From assembly GCA_032717465.1 (NCBI GenBank), contig CM064732.1, positions 18,825,139-18,889,138 of the forward strand: a stretch of 64,000 nt of DNA, written 5' to 3'. Shown here piece after piece: positions 24,100 through 35,380 of the stretch. Each line of letters begins with the position of its first letter. Positions within the stretch are counted from its first letter, which is position 1. This DNA is from Coenobita brevimanus (lineage: Eukaryota; Arthropoda; Malacostraca; Decapoda; Coenobitidae). The position numbers and the translations under genes are program-made. The notes beneath the pieces are model-generated. The model did no database searches. It saw nothing but the letters and a program-made list of their open reading frames with translations, and was not told where the DNA came from.

Positions 24100-26268
24100 C
24101 CATCCAAACAAGACATTTTGCTTGTTTTTATGTGGCATCACAAGGACCAGAAGGCACCAATTTCGAATGCGGCAAGGCAGTTTCGGAGAAGCTAAAGGTA
24201 ATGTGGAGGCTGGCCAACCTCCCTGTGAAAACAGAGGCCACCCTGAGGAGTAGATCAAATGACTACATGAACAATACATGGCGTTGAGGAAGAATGCGAT
24301 GAAGAACACATCAGATGCTAGGATGAAGCGGGAGATGTGGAAAGGTGATCTGGAGGAAGTATCTGACATTTCATCGACAGACTTCATGGAGACGAAAATC
24401 CCAGAGGAGGATAAAGAGTACAGTAACTTCGTCGGCAGCGGGAGGACTGAAGGAGCTGTTCCATGGCAGGAATCGACAAAGTCCATATTGCTGCTGCTGC
24501 TGCAAGGAAAGTTTTCTTGGAAATGTCAGAAGCAGTAAGAAAAGAAAATATGAAGATGAAATGAATGCCACGTTTCATGAAGTGACCTGAAGAGGGGCGT
24601 TGACATCATCTTCCAGAGTGTTATCCTCCAAAAACGAATCTGTTTCTACATAATCTTCTCTTTAGACACCCAGATGAGGGAGGATGAAGAATACCATGTG
24701 TCCTGCCTTGATGACCACATGAGACAGAAATAACCTCCTGAACGGCAGGCAAAGGCCACCTATTTCTCATGTGCTGGCAGTTTAAGGCTGAAGGTCATGC
24801 AGCTGTCGGCTTCACACTAAACTGTACACTGAATGAGGAGGAAGAACCAGAAGCTGCTCGCGCAAGAACTAAAAACTTTGATTTTGAGGAGCCTGCCTCC
24901 TCTGGTTCTTCACCTGGATGGAAAGTGCTGTGACAAAGGGATCTTGGAGGACAAGATAGCAATGTTGGTGACGGTGAAAGAGTTGGAGGATATTCTTGAC
25001 ATTACATTGGCAATAGACGGAACCGGACAGCAGGTGGCACCCATGGTGCTGAAACTGTTAGACGAATAAGGCATCTCAGATCGGTTTGTTAGACTTTCCT
25101 GCTACACTACTGCTGCCAAAAGTGGTATGCTAAATGGTGCCTGTATTCGAATCAGGCAGTCTGCAAAAGGCCACTCCTTTGGCTCGCTTGTAGGTATCAC
25201 ATTCATGAACTGATCCTGAAAGACACAGTTGAGCTTTGCTTGGGTCGCCAAAGTGGCCCATTTATCCCATCCTACGGGAGGTTTCGCGAACGATGGAACA
25301 ACATAGACCGCATGAACTTCAAAACTATGACCACGAGTACCGAAGATTCGCGAGGAGATTGGGAAGTGTGGTGTTGTGTTTTTATGATGAAATACATCGA
25401 CAGTGTTCTCGGCGACCCTCATCCCCATGAGAACTATGAAGAGCTGCTAAGGCTTTGTCATCTGTACCATGGGGGAAAGATACAAGAGAGACTTGGAGTC
25501 GGATTTCGAGCCCCAGGTGCATACCATGCAGGAAGATGGATGGCCAAGGCCATTTACACTCTCAAGATAATGCTCTTCAGAGACCAGATTGATTTGAAGG
25601 CCACAGATCGACGAGGGTTGATGAGTGTGGCGAAATTTGTCTGTCTTATCTACATCATGTATTGGCATGAAGCTATCATACCAAGTAGGGCTCCCAAGAA
25701 CGATCTGGAGTTTCTCAAGGTCCTCCTCAACTACTCGGACCAAAAGGTGGCATTAGTGGCAAAGAAAGCCTTTCGACGTACCCTCTGGTATATCAGCAAG
25801 GAGGACCTCTCCCTGGGCTTCTTCGACGCAAGACTTGAACCAGAGACCAGGCAAAGGATGCTGTAAAACTTTCTCCAGCCAACCAGGAAGTGTCTGAAGA
25901 GGCTGGAAGGAAAAAATCACAGCATTTCTGCCACTGAAAACCTGGTCAGATTTGTGACCTTCCGACCAAAGGAAACGCTAGGGTGGCTGGCTGCTAAGGC
26001 TGGAGTTCAGCAGAAGGTTCCTGAAGCCATCTATGCCCTCGACCTCAAAGACCTGGTAAAAAATTTGAAAGTTGTAAATAATGCTGTGGAACGAGGAATT
26101 GCAATGATCCAGAGGTCAAGCACAAAATGCAAGGACGAAGAGCCGAAACAATTCCTTCTAAAAATCGTGCACAATGACAGAGAAACGGTTCGGAGGACAA
26201 ACGCGGGAGTGGCTCAGAGATTACCTAACTCCATTGAAGTCCACGTTGAGATTGTTGTTTTTCCATAA
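24100..26268 (+). pseudogene. Broken gene of a probable RNase H-fold transposase family (copy 1)
   Basis: Successive plus frames form one protein family. The N-terminal helical part (KLKVMWRLANLPVKTEATLR) leads to an EEDKEY block and SMAGID (24460-24477). Then VLHLDGKCCDKG (about 24905), a block ending LSCYTTAAKSG (about 25092), LNGAC, and WLACRYHIHEL (about 25180). The longest frame (25240-25866, 208 codons) holds GRWMAKAIYTLKIMLFRDQ and ends with WYISKEDLSLGFFD. A further frame (25954-26268) continues the C-terminus. The same block order occurs inside the TIR-bounded element at 57.9-61.4 kb. The D of LHLD and the C-x-x-H of CRYH fit DDE-type transposases with a C(2)H motif; the second D is lost (CYTT where copy 2 has FDTM). 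Multiple stops and shifts make it a pseudogene. The superfamily is not identified. Confidence 0.6.
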
Positions 26269-26384
26269 ACTTCACTAATAATAATGGAGCGCATAAAGGC
26301 AGATGAAATTTGATGTAGTTAATGGTAAGGTGACAAAAACATAAACATTAAATATGAATACAGCATGTTGATACCCCACTGGTG

Positions 26385-27005
26385 AAAGTAAAGGACAAGA
26401 AAGATTTATGAGTTATTATCAGCAACAAACTCAAATACTCAAAACAGTCTATAGCAGTCAGTAACAAGGCAAACAAAACGCACAGCTTCATCCCATGGAA
26501 CTTCGATCATAAAACGCCTGATGTAATATCTAAGTTCTATACAGGACGTCATTAGATAGACCGCACCTTGAGTACTGTGTGCAGCACAGATCCCAGAACC
26601 TTATTAATGACGAAGATGACTCGAGAGAGTGCAGTGCGGAGCCACAAAAATGATCACATCGCTGCAAAATATATTCTATGGAGAGCTACTAAAGACACTA
26701 ATTATGTTCTCTATAAAACGCCGACTCACAGGAGATCTAATACGAGTATTTAAAATTCTAAAATTCGACGAAGATACAGTACATAATTAATTTGAAACGC
26801 AGACTATTACTGCGAATAAAATTAATCGAAAGAAACTCAAAAGCAAAAGATGCAGTACTCATCAGGGAAGCATTGCTTTAATATTCACGTAGCGCAACAA
26901 TGGAGTAGGCTACATGCAAGAGGAGTTAGAGTAAAACTATTGATATGTTTAAAGGTCGGCCAGAAAAATATTTCGAGACTATAGGTTATAACTGAGTGTT
27001 GTACA
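26385..27005 (+). pseudogene. CR1-like LINE, 3' end of RT ORF (5'-truncated)
   Basis: The plus frames match the C-terminal part of CR1-type ORF2: VIISNKLKYSKQSIAVSNKA (usual 'DLGV.I...LK.S.H...A..KAN'), a FIPWNFDHKTPDVI block, KRRLTGDLIRVFKIL ('RRLRGDLI.VFK.L'), NNGV-like segments and finally ...DMFKGRPEKYFE-like coding across shifts near 26945-26980. RT catalytic motifs are absent, as expected for a 5'-truncated copy. It starts about 120 bp after the transposase-like relic. Confidence 0.6.
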
Positions 27006-27191
27006 GTACATATCCAAGCTGAAGTGTACGCTGATGACCGGGAGACGGTTGCTTAATAATAAGAACGTTCTGCGATTGTGTATGCTCTTACTCTTACAGT
27101 TCTGTATATGGCAGATTACATAGTGCACAGTAGTTCCTCTTCTGCCTCACCTTTTAAAATTTCCATGATTGCTCTCCCACACAAGCATAAT

Positions 27192-27195
<4 letters not shown>

Positions 27196-27226
<31 letters not shown>
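27196..27226. repeat. T31 homopolymer
   Basis: A run of about 31 T. It could be the minus-strand poly-A of a retroposed copy, but no body is recognisable beside it. Confidence 0.9.
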
Positions 27227-27230
<4 letters not shown>

Positions 27231-27407
27231 CCAGGTTTACAGGATGGTGTGGTGGATGGGGAAGTGCCTTCATTTTTTCTGTCCTTTTCCCTTACGCGTT
27301 GGTTGAATCTTAACACAGTTCTCCTTTTTCTTGCTATTTTTCCTCAACCGATAACATCGTTATGGGCCAATATGCTTCCTGTTCTCTGTACCACCTATGT
27401 ATGCCTG

Positions 27408-27640
27408 GTGACTGCACTGAGTGACAGGTAAAATGCTTTCCAGTATCCCAGGAAACCATTTCCTGCTCTCGATGATAATCGGGTAAGGAGCTTCACCCGC
27501 ATGGAACCTGTTTGGATTTCATCAGAAAGGGGACCAGGGTTTCTTGCACATACAATGTCACTCAGGGGCGAGTGAGGCTGGTCACCGTTGCCTTAAATAT
27601 AGGGACTATGTAGCATTGGCCCTGGCCCCTACGCTCCTAC
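27408..27640 (+). mobile_element. SINE fragment (same family as 35.4-35.9 kb)
   Basis: CACTGAGTGACAGGTAAAATG, CCAGGAAACCATTT, GAGTGAGGCTGGTCAC and CCTACGCTCCTAC occur in the same order as in the minus-strand copy at 35400-35700. The 5' head is missing. The middle has diverged and the tRNA-like boxes are unclear. Confidence 0.6.
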
Positions 27641-27783
27641 TTAAATAGAGATAAATGGATTTGACTGTTATTGTTGCAGTTATTACTGCACATATAAAAA
27701 ATAAATATATGTATCTCTATGTACTGTATCTGTTTATCTATATGTTTGTATCAATCAATCAATCAATCAATCTGTATAATATA

Positions 27784-27799
27784 TATATCTATATATCTA

Positions 27800-27886
<87 letters not shown>

Positions 27887-27916
27887 TGTATATATACCTA
27901 TCTATCTATCTATATA
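27784..27916. repeat. (TATC)n/(TA)n array at the 3' end of LINE B
   Basis: CTATCTATC tetranucleotides, a long (AT)n and a second CTATC run directly abut TACCTAGGCTGC, the LINE B 3' terminus on the minus strand. Read on the minus strand it is the element's GATA tail, expanded. Confidence 0.9.
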
Positions 27917-29070
27917 CCTAGGCTGCTTTCCCCAAGGAAAGGGAGGTAGCCGAGACAGGACGACACACTCTCAAGTTACTCATCCATTCAAACACATTCA
28001 TTCGCATCTCAGCCCCAAAGGGGAGAAGGGACAGATCCTCACCGCACTGCACCGCACGAGGGTCAGCTGAGCAGTGCAATTAGTGACATCCGCAGCAGGG
28101 CCCGACAGCAGAGCTGGTTTACCCCTGTCACATCATAATAGACCCATCCCCTTACCCGCACCTGACCTGATCAGCTGATCAGACCAAATGGGGGAGAATA
28201 TCTCCTCAGGGCTGCGTCATCATTTGTTCATTTAGAATTTCTCTCCATTCATTTCTGTCACGTACAGTCACTCTCCCTTGCTCAACAGACATCCCTCTCG
28301 CATCCAACACTCTTCACACTGTCGATCCATCCTATTCGTGGTCTTCCTTTCAGCCTTACACCTCACACATCAGATCTAGTAATATTTTTCACCAATCGCT
28401 AATTATCCATTCTCTACACATGCCCAAACCATCGCAACACCCTCTGCTCAACTCTACCAGCCATCTCCCGAACAACTCCAGTTCTCCTTCGCACTTCATC
28501 ATTTCTCACTCGATCCATACGCGTCACACCACACATACTCCTCAGTCACCTCATCTCCATTACATCCAAATTTTTTCTTTCTGCTACACCCATATTCCAT
28601 GTTTTAGCCCCATATAACGCAGTCGGTACCACAACACTCTCATATAGCCTTCTCTTTACATCCATTCTAAGCGAACGACATCTAAACACTTTTTTCATTC
28701 CTCCCAGCGCCTTTCCTACTTCATTCATTCTAAACTTCACTTCTGCATCTATTCTTCCATCCACAGCAACATGTGACCCTATATACTTAAAACACTCTAC
28801 CTTCTCAAGCAACTCACCGTTCAAAACTATATTCATCCTCCTACCATCTACCGACCTCGTACACTTCATCACTTTACTCTTATTCTCATTTACTTTCAAT
28901 TTCCTCCTTTCACACACCCTTTCAAACTCCTCTGCCAACTGTCTCAATCTCTCCTCTGAATCAGCCACCAGTGCAGTATCATCTGCAAACAGCAGCTGCT
29001 TCAGATTCCATTCTCTGCCATCAACATTCACCAGACTCAGACCTGCACCTAAAACTCTTGCATTCATCTC
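27917..29070 (-). mobile_element. LINE family B, 5'-truncated copy
   Basis: A minus-strand non-LTR element retains the last part of the RT domain, the C-terminal tail and a 3' UTR of about 300 bp (27917-28210), and ends in GCAGCCTAGGTATATA plus GATA repeats. The coding part stops in the palm region near 29067, with nothing upstream, as in typical 5' truncation. The same 3' end recurs at 49583-49965 (minus) and 10465-10585 (plus), which defines a multi-copy family. No TSD was recognised because the 3' side lies in simple repeats. Confidence 0.8.
28546..29067 (-). CDS. LINE B reverse transcriptase, partial (palm box to thumb)
   Basis: The 173-residue frame has LLFADDTALVADSEERL near residues 26-42. 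FADD is the RT motif C with both catalytic aspartates intact. KLKVNENKSKVM (about 57-68) is the usual following block and ECFKYIGSHVAVDGRI (about 90-105) the 'F.YLG..(I/V)..DG' block. VVPTALYGAKTWNMG lies near 145-160, where E.W is usual and T is seen. Past a stop, the minus strand goes on with a RWFGHV motif and GRPRIGWID and ends near 28211. The N-terminal RT motifs and endonuclease are absent, so it cannot act alone. Confidence 0.75.
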   Translation of the reverse strand: MNARVLGAGLSLVNVDGREWNLKQLLFADDTALVADSEERLRQLAEEFERVCERRKLKVNENKSKVMKCTRSVDGRRMNIVLNGELLEKVECFKYIGSHVAVDGRIDAEVKFRMNEVGKALGGMKKVFRCRSLRMDVKRRLYESVVVPTALYGAKTWNMGVAERKNLDVMEMR

Positions 29071-29271
29071 CCAATAAACCCGGCTCCTTTAGGGTCTACC
29101 CCCATATATGACATATTCTGAATCAGCATGATCCAGGGAGTGTTTTGGTATATTATTTATTAGGATTAATTGTATGTTGAAAAGTTACATTAGGTATATT
29201 GGCAGAGGGCCCAATCAGCCCTCCGCAGGAGCTAGCAGAAAAAGTCCGCCCTGAGAGCGGACCTTTTAGGC

Positions 29272-29276
<5 letters not shown>

Positions 29277-29327
<51 letters not shown>

Positions 29328-29341
29328 ATATATATATATAC

Positions 29342-29385
<44 letters not shown>
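29277..29385. repeat. (AT)n ... (GT)n compound microsatellite
   Basis: AT array, a short GCAATATATATACTG break, then a (GT)n array. Just upstream a short GTCCGC...GCGGAC hairpin (about 29248-29266) is visible. Confidence 0.95.
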
Positions 29386-29389
<4 letters not shown>

Positions 29390-29578
29390 CAATCTCCCAG
29401 CCAGGCGTGTGGATGGAACAGTGTATGAAAGAGTAAATGAAGAAAGAAATTAACGGTGTGACAAAAAAATGGAAAGGCGAATGAGATCATAAAGAGGAGA
29501 GAAGGAAAAGAATGGTTAAAGAGTGAACAGAGAGCTGTACGAGTCTGCACAGAGCGACAGGCTTTCATCGCCCCCCCT

Positions 29579-29579
<1 letters not shown>

Positions 29580-29622
<43 letters not shown>

Positions 29623-29705
29623 CTGGGTCTCTTGGGTAACTTGCTGGTGATTTGCTTGCTGAGGCTGCTTGGTACGAATGGGGGGATGATGACGAGGGAG
29701 AGGAG

Positions 29706-29783
<78 letters not shown>
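29580..29783. repeat. (CT)n and (TG)n-(GA)n microsatellites
   Basis: (CT)n at 29580-29619, then (TG)n at 29707-29740 passing directly into (GA)n to 29783. The two arrays are oppositely strand-biased within 160 bp. Confidence 0.95.
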
Positions 29784-29787
<4 letters not shown>

Positions 29788-29903
29788 AGTGACAGGCGTA
29801 GTAGCTCTCGTATGGTATTCCCTTGGGCTATATATTGGTGATTTACTTGCCGGCGGTGGTCGGGTGGAAGGTTATCTGAGGTGGAGGGGACTGGAGGGGG
29901 AAG

Positions 29904-29984
29904 AGAGTGGGAGGGGAAGAGGAAGGGAAAAGAGTGAGAGGGGAAGGGGAAGGGAAAAGAGTGAGAGGGAAAGGGGAAGGCAAG
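29904..29984. repeat. 27-bp minisatellite, three units
   Basis: Three consecutive units begin AGAGTG(G/A)GAGGG and end GGGAAA, each about 27 bp with one to three differences. Confidence 0.8.
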
Positions 29985-30369
29985 AACGTGGGTGGGTTCG
30001 GAAGGGCGAAAAGCATAGGAGCCGAAGGTTACGGGTTTGGAAATATGAGGAAGTGACATCGAAGAGGAAAAGATGAAATTGCATGTCGGGAGAGATGTAA
30101 AAAAAAAAAAAAATGTGGGAAAGAAAGAGTGGAAGCGAGAGACAAGGAAGATAGAAATGGGAGGGATGGGACAGAGAGAGAGATGAGATAATCATCTGGA
30201 GAATAGGAGTGAATGGGAAGAGAAAAAGGGAAGAAGAGGCGAAAAGGAAAAGGAAAGACTGCTCAAGGGACAGTGGAAGGGATAGGAAGTGGACAGGAAA
30301 CAAAATTAGGAGACATACAGAGATGAAATGCATGGGAGTGAGGGGTCTAACTGGGAAGAGTATTAGGAA

Positions 30370-30372
<3 letters not shown>

Positions 30373-30421
<49 letters not shown>
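30373..30421. repeat. (GA)n microsatellite
   Basis: A perfect GA array of about 48 bp in a purine-rich tract. Confidence 0.95.
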
Positions 30422-30429
<8 letters not shown>

Positions 30430-30487
30430 GAACTCTTTCGCTTGTGAATGAGAAGACGGCGAAGATAGAGGCGTTGAGACCAGAGAA

Positions 30488-30715
30488 GGAGGGAAGGGAG
30501 GGAGAAAAGCTGTGTGGAGGGATGGGAAGAAATGAGGGAAGGAAGGGAGAAAAGCTTGTGGAGGGATGGGAAGAATAGAGGGAAGGGAGGAAGAAAGTCT
30601 GTGTGGAGGGAAGGGAAGAAGAGAGGGAAGGGAGAGGAAAAAGCTCTGTGGAAAGAAGGGAAGAAAAGAGGGAGAGGAGGGAGAAATGCGATGTGTAGGG
30701 AAGGTAGGGAGGAGT
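30488..30715. repeat. ~44-bp minisatellite, five diverged units
   Basis: Units carry AAAAGCTGTGTGGAGGGATG-type cores at about 30507, 30551, 30593, 30638 and 30683, separated by GGGAAGAA(A/T)(G/A)AGGGAAGG-type spacers. Divergence rises towards the 3' side. The frames (R/K/E/G-rich) are artefacts. Confidence 0.8.
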
Positions 30716-30955
30716 TTAGGTATGTGGTGTGCAAGAGGGGGAGAAATATAGATGATAAGAGGAGAGGAAGGTGCACTGGAGGTCCATAGTTCCTTAAATC
30801 ATCCCACAGTCATGTGAGATCTAATGAGATCTTCGTCAGCAAATTAACAATAATATGATGGATCTGAATCACACTTACATATTTCATCAGGGGAGTAAGA
30901 AAATTAACGTCCAAAACTTTACATAGACTAAGGGCATGAAGACAGATACTAGAAT

Positions 30956-30970
30956 ACACACACACACACT

Positions 30971-31048
<78 letters not shown>

Positions 31049-31050
31049 AA

Positions 31051-31121
<71 letters not shown>
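30956..31121. repeat. (CA)n, (TA)n, (GT)n compound array
   Basis: A short CA run, about 75 bp of TA (30972-31045), a TTTAAAA break and about 68 bp of GT (31052-31120). Confidence 0.95.
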
Positions 31122-31122
<1 letters not shown>

Positions 31123-31139
31123 TTATTATTTCATATTAA

Positions 31140-34100
31140 AAATATTAATGGGGACTTTGATTTACTCGCTGTTGCGAGGAATCTCTTTTGATCTGGAAAA
31201 ATTCGTCAGGCCTTAGTAAAGATTCGTAGTAAACAAGACGTAACTGAGACGTTTAGGGTAGATGAAAGATCTATGCTCCTGGTGGTATTCTGTGATCGAT
31301 CGAAGCCCAAAACGCCATCCTCCTGACCACTTCCTGGAGATTTCGAGTCTATACTCTCAAGTCACATGACCGTCATTTCATCTGATTCTTTAATCTCCAG
31401 ATCAACAGTTCCAGCATTAACGAAAGAGATACAAAACCTCTGGCAGTTTAGCATGACCAGTGACATTTGTTATTTCCTTACGAGGCATGGTTATCATCGT
31501 CTCTGACTATGTTCAGGTAAGGTAAAATGATCTGGTAAGTCTCCTGATAACATTATCATTCACTTAATAAAAAAAAAAAAAACGCACATTCATGGCTTTT
31601 CCTTCTTTTACCCTAGTCATAAAAAAATGTAAACAGACTCATGGTAAGCACGGTAAAATTATTCAAATTACAGTAGTAATATCAGTAACTGTGTAGTTAA
31701 TTTACTTTTCAAATATGCACGGTAAAAAAAAAAAAAAAATCTGCGTATATGGCAAAAATTTCGACGAATAAAAAAAAATGAAGCTTGAGTAACCAATATT
31801 AATGCAAATAAAATTACCGTAGGACAGACAAATCTAATGCGTGTTAAAACAAGTACACGAGTACTAAATAGGTTCGGGATCATAGAAGGCTAGCTAAAGT
31901 GAAGCACCATATAGGGCTTCGCGAGGGTGAAGCACCTTCCGTGTGAAAATCCTTGGCTGACTGACCGGGCAGCTCCTAGAGAAGCTTCATCATGTAAAAT
32001 AAACTGTATGATTGCATCATGTATTTCGCTTTTATATGTTGTTTTTCACTATGCCCAGCCGTGAAGCATGGGTATCATCTGTCGGCCGTGCAACTTTACT
32101 TCATTAAAATCGCATTGCCTGTGTGACGCTACTTTGCATTATGAAGTATGTCTGTGGAAATTACAAGACAAAGAAAAGACAAGAAAAAGAAAAGCAAGGG
32201 TAAGGTTTGTTGAGTAGCTATGGTAGCATTGTTTTTTTTATCACGTTACCGAAGAATTTACCACAGGGTCTGAGTACTGGCAGCCTTAACATAAATTTTG
32301 CTGGAAGTAAACGCTTCAGCAATGCGATGGTTTGGCGAAAGCTCTGGTAATTGCGTAGCTGACTTCAGAGATCTAGTGTCCCCTTCGATCAAACGGTAGA
32401 TGTCTTTGAGAGATATTGAGCAAATAGTGTGAAACATAGGAAGGTGTAGGAAAGGAAATCTGGAGAAAGAAACAGAGCGCGAGAGAAGTGTACAGTGGAA
32501 GGGAGGGGAAGGACGGCAGACGAACGGGGGAGGACTTAATTGAATCTGACCTTTTAGTCTAGATTTACACTAGAGAAAGTGTGCCTCTGAGTGCCTGGAG
32601 GGAGGAAAAACTTTAAAGCTTGCGTCCTTTTAAGTTTTATCTAACCTGCCGTAAAATTTATGTTAAAATCTGGATGAAAAATGTGTTCCTGCAGTCTGCA
32701 TTAGGAATTAACTTTGGTAAGTGGATGGAGAGGCGTGGGCCGAGAGCAAATTCCAGTCACGTGGGACGTGAGGAATGGACCAAAAGAAAGAGGCGGGGGG
32801 TCGGCGAAATGAAATTTTTACTGAACTGGAGTGACAGAAGAAAGATTGACGCGTGATTCGGATGAGTGAGGCCCAGCATACTGACCACAGGATTTTATTG
32901 GAGATGTGTGGGAGGGAAAAAAAAAAAAGATGGTCTGACACAAAGGAGAAACAGTGTGGAAGTATGAATTTTGTCGTCCGAAGCAGAGTACTTTCGAGTA
33001 CATTTTGTTACTCCTTCACTACCTGAGGTACGGTAGTTATACACAACCGAGAATAAAATATTAAAAAGAAGAATGGAGTTCTATCTTTACTTTTGCAACA
33101 TTTCCACAAAGGGTCTTTATTTAGCAATTCCATATGGCAGTGACATGAAAATATAAAAGATGGTCGTGCTGTACAAGGGTTAAGCTTAGACAAGGATAAA
33201 TGATGATCACAACTTTCTGTACATATGTTTATTCATTTTATAGTAGAACTGGTAACATTTTGTTAATTGTAGCAGACATGTCGCTATGCTACATTCATAC
33301 ACATATGAAGAATTTGAATCCTTTTAATCCGGAGATGTTTGTTGCTGAATTAGTTTTGCTACCACCAGATGATTTTATTCAGCACCAGGGAGACCTCGAG
33401 TAGTCTGAATATCTCTCCAGACCTAAGTAAAAGTGTTTGCAAAAAGCATGAATGCAGTAGTAAACACTTCATAACATTGAATGTGTGAAAATGAGAGTAT
33501 TTAGGGTGTAAGGAAATCATTCCACATTCTTGTGACAATATCCTGTTCTAGAAAATGTTCTCTGAGAGCAACTGTTGTCCTTTCAGTATTTTAAATACAT
33601 GCTTGCAAGTAAAGATATTATATTTTGCCTGATTTTACAATGATTTTTAAAATTGTGCTTAGTCCCTTCCATTAAAAAATATCTTATTTTCTCCTGGTAC
33701 CACATGTCAAGACGCTTTTATTCAGCGGAGGAGACTTAGAAATGAAAGGGTAAATGTGGCATTAATTAACCTCTTGCTTTACTAACAGAATGATTTATTA
33801 GGCTGAATAAAGACGTCTGGGTGCAGGAAGAATGAAAAAAAAATGACGTCCATTGACAGAAGATGTAACCATTTCTATGTGGACATATTTTATTTGCTTG
33901 CCTGTTTTTTTTTTTTTTTTTTTTTTCCTAAAGCCATAAGGAAATATTTAACAGACGAAGTTAAACATATCTATATTAACTCCTTATCACTAGAGAGGTT
34001 TTTCCTTATTGAGGAAAATCTGGTGATGGCCTGAAGGAAATGAATAAAAAGTCATTGGACTTGAGTCATTAGCGAGTGTCAGGCTTCAACTCCCTGTTCA

Positions 34101-34165
34101 CAGGTGTCGCGCACTCTGTATCTGGTTTTGCTCCCACTGTTTGTTCTTGGTTGGTATATAAACAA
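31140..34165. other. 3 kb with no gene recognised
   Basis: AT-rich, largely unique sequence with homopolymer A/T runs (31569, 31724, 33907) and no frame over 80 codons. The only structure seen is an inverted pair, CTTTTATTCAGC at 33715-33726 and GCTGAATAAAG at 33802-33812, plus a direct relative, GATTTTATTCAGC, at 33371-33383. Confidence 0.5.
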
Positions 34166-34174
34166 CTAAATGAG

Positions 34175-34321
34175 TTATATATCTATATCTATATCTATCT
34201 ATCTATCTATCTATCTGTCAATCTCTATCTATATCTATATCTATCTGTATTTATCTCTATCTATATCTATATCTATCTGTATTTATCTCTATCTATATCT
34301 ATCTATCTATTTATCTATATA
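34175..34321. repeat. (TATC)n array with variants
   Basis: ATCTATATCTATCTATCTGT-type tetranucleotides run for about 145 bp, up to the 5' end of the tRNA-derived SINE. Confidence 0.9.
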
Positions 34322-34323
34322 TA

Positions 34324-34708
34324 CGGAGCCTCTGTGGTACAGTGGTAAAGTGTGCGTGTTCGTACACTGAAGCACGAGGGTTCGCGCCCCTCCAGGGTAA
34401 TAAATTTGGGAGCGTTCTTCAGGCCACGTACTGCATTGGCGGACACAAGGGGTGCTGTGGTTGAACCACTGTCTCATACTTTAAAGTATGCTTGCACTCA
34501 GTCGGCTTGCGCGAGCCGATTACACATGTTTCACAGACTACACACGCATCCAAACCACTCCAACACTACAATTACCCTTACAAGCACTTCATACCCTATA
34601 TACAATCTCTACTAGACAGCCTAAGCCACTTGGTAGAGATTCATTGGCTGTATCGTCCCCACTTCGGTAGGGATAGGCCGGTCCTGCAGTGGACACTCAA
34701 ACGGCTGA
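34324..34708 (+). mobile_element. tRNA-derived SINE (~385 bp)
   Basis: The tRNA-like head carries A-box-type TGGTACAGTGGTAAAGTG (34335-34352) and B-box GGTTCGCGCCC (34379-34389). An unrelated body follows, with GGACACAAGGGGTGCTGTGG, and the element ends CGGCTGATG before an (AT)n array. The pairing expected of a functional tRNA is not kept along the arms, and the long body argues against a tRNA gene. Confidence 0.75.

Positions 34709-34710
<2 letters not shown>

Positions 34711-34790
<80 letters not shown>
34711..34790. repeat. (AT)n microsatellite at the SINE 3' end
   Basis: About 80 bp of perfect AT directly follow GGCTGATG, the SINE's last unique bases. Confidence 0.95.
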
Positions 34791-34795
<5 letters not shown>

Positions 34796-35271
34796 ACACA
34801 CATTAAGTGTCCCATGAGTTGACGTACTACCTTCAGTAGTTGATACCTGAGGCCATCCTAAGACATAGCTATTTGTGTGTGTGTGTGACGAATTCGCAGC
34901 GGTTAGGGAGAAGGCGGCATTTATATCTGACTGGTGGTAATGAAAGAGATTATTCTTTTCTACCCCAGGTACCATGCTCTGTGTGCTTCACTGTATTACT
35001 TTTTCTGAGACTATGCAAGCATAAATAATACAATAGACAGAACAATCAAGCCAAGAAGTAAATTAGTGAAAAGTAATGATGATGGTAGAAGAAGAGTGGA
35101 AATAGACATTTTTACGCATTGCCACTATTCAGATTTAAATGCCCTTTGCCCTAACCCGAATCTGAAAAAGGTTAATAGAACATTTATGTCCTCGAAATTA
35201 CCCTGGAAATCACTTACAGCTGTTAGTACGTCAACTCGTCGGACAACGTGTGTGCGTGTGTGTGTGTGTAC

Positions 35272-35380
<109 letters not shown>

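Noticed and set aside
24833..25069. Open frame as a separate small host gene
   Set aside because: Its blocks (VLHLDGK, then the DGTGQQVAP region) fit as the middle of the transposase-like relic spanning 24.1-26.3 kb.
27010..27040. GCTGATGACCGGGAGACGG as a hammerhead core
   Set aside because: No GAAA box and no cleavage-site triplet in a helix III arrangement could be found.
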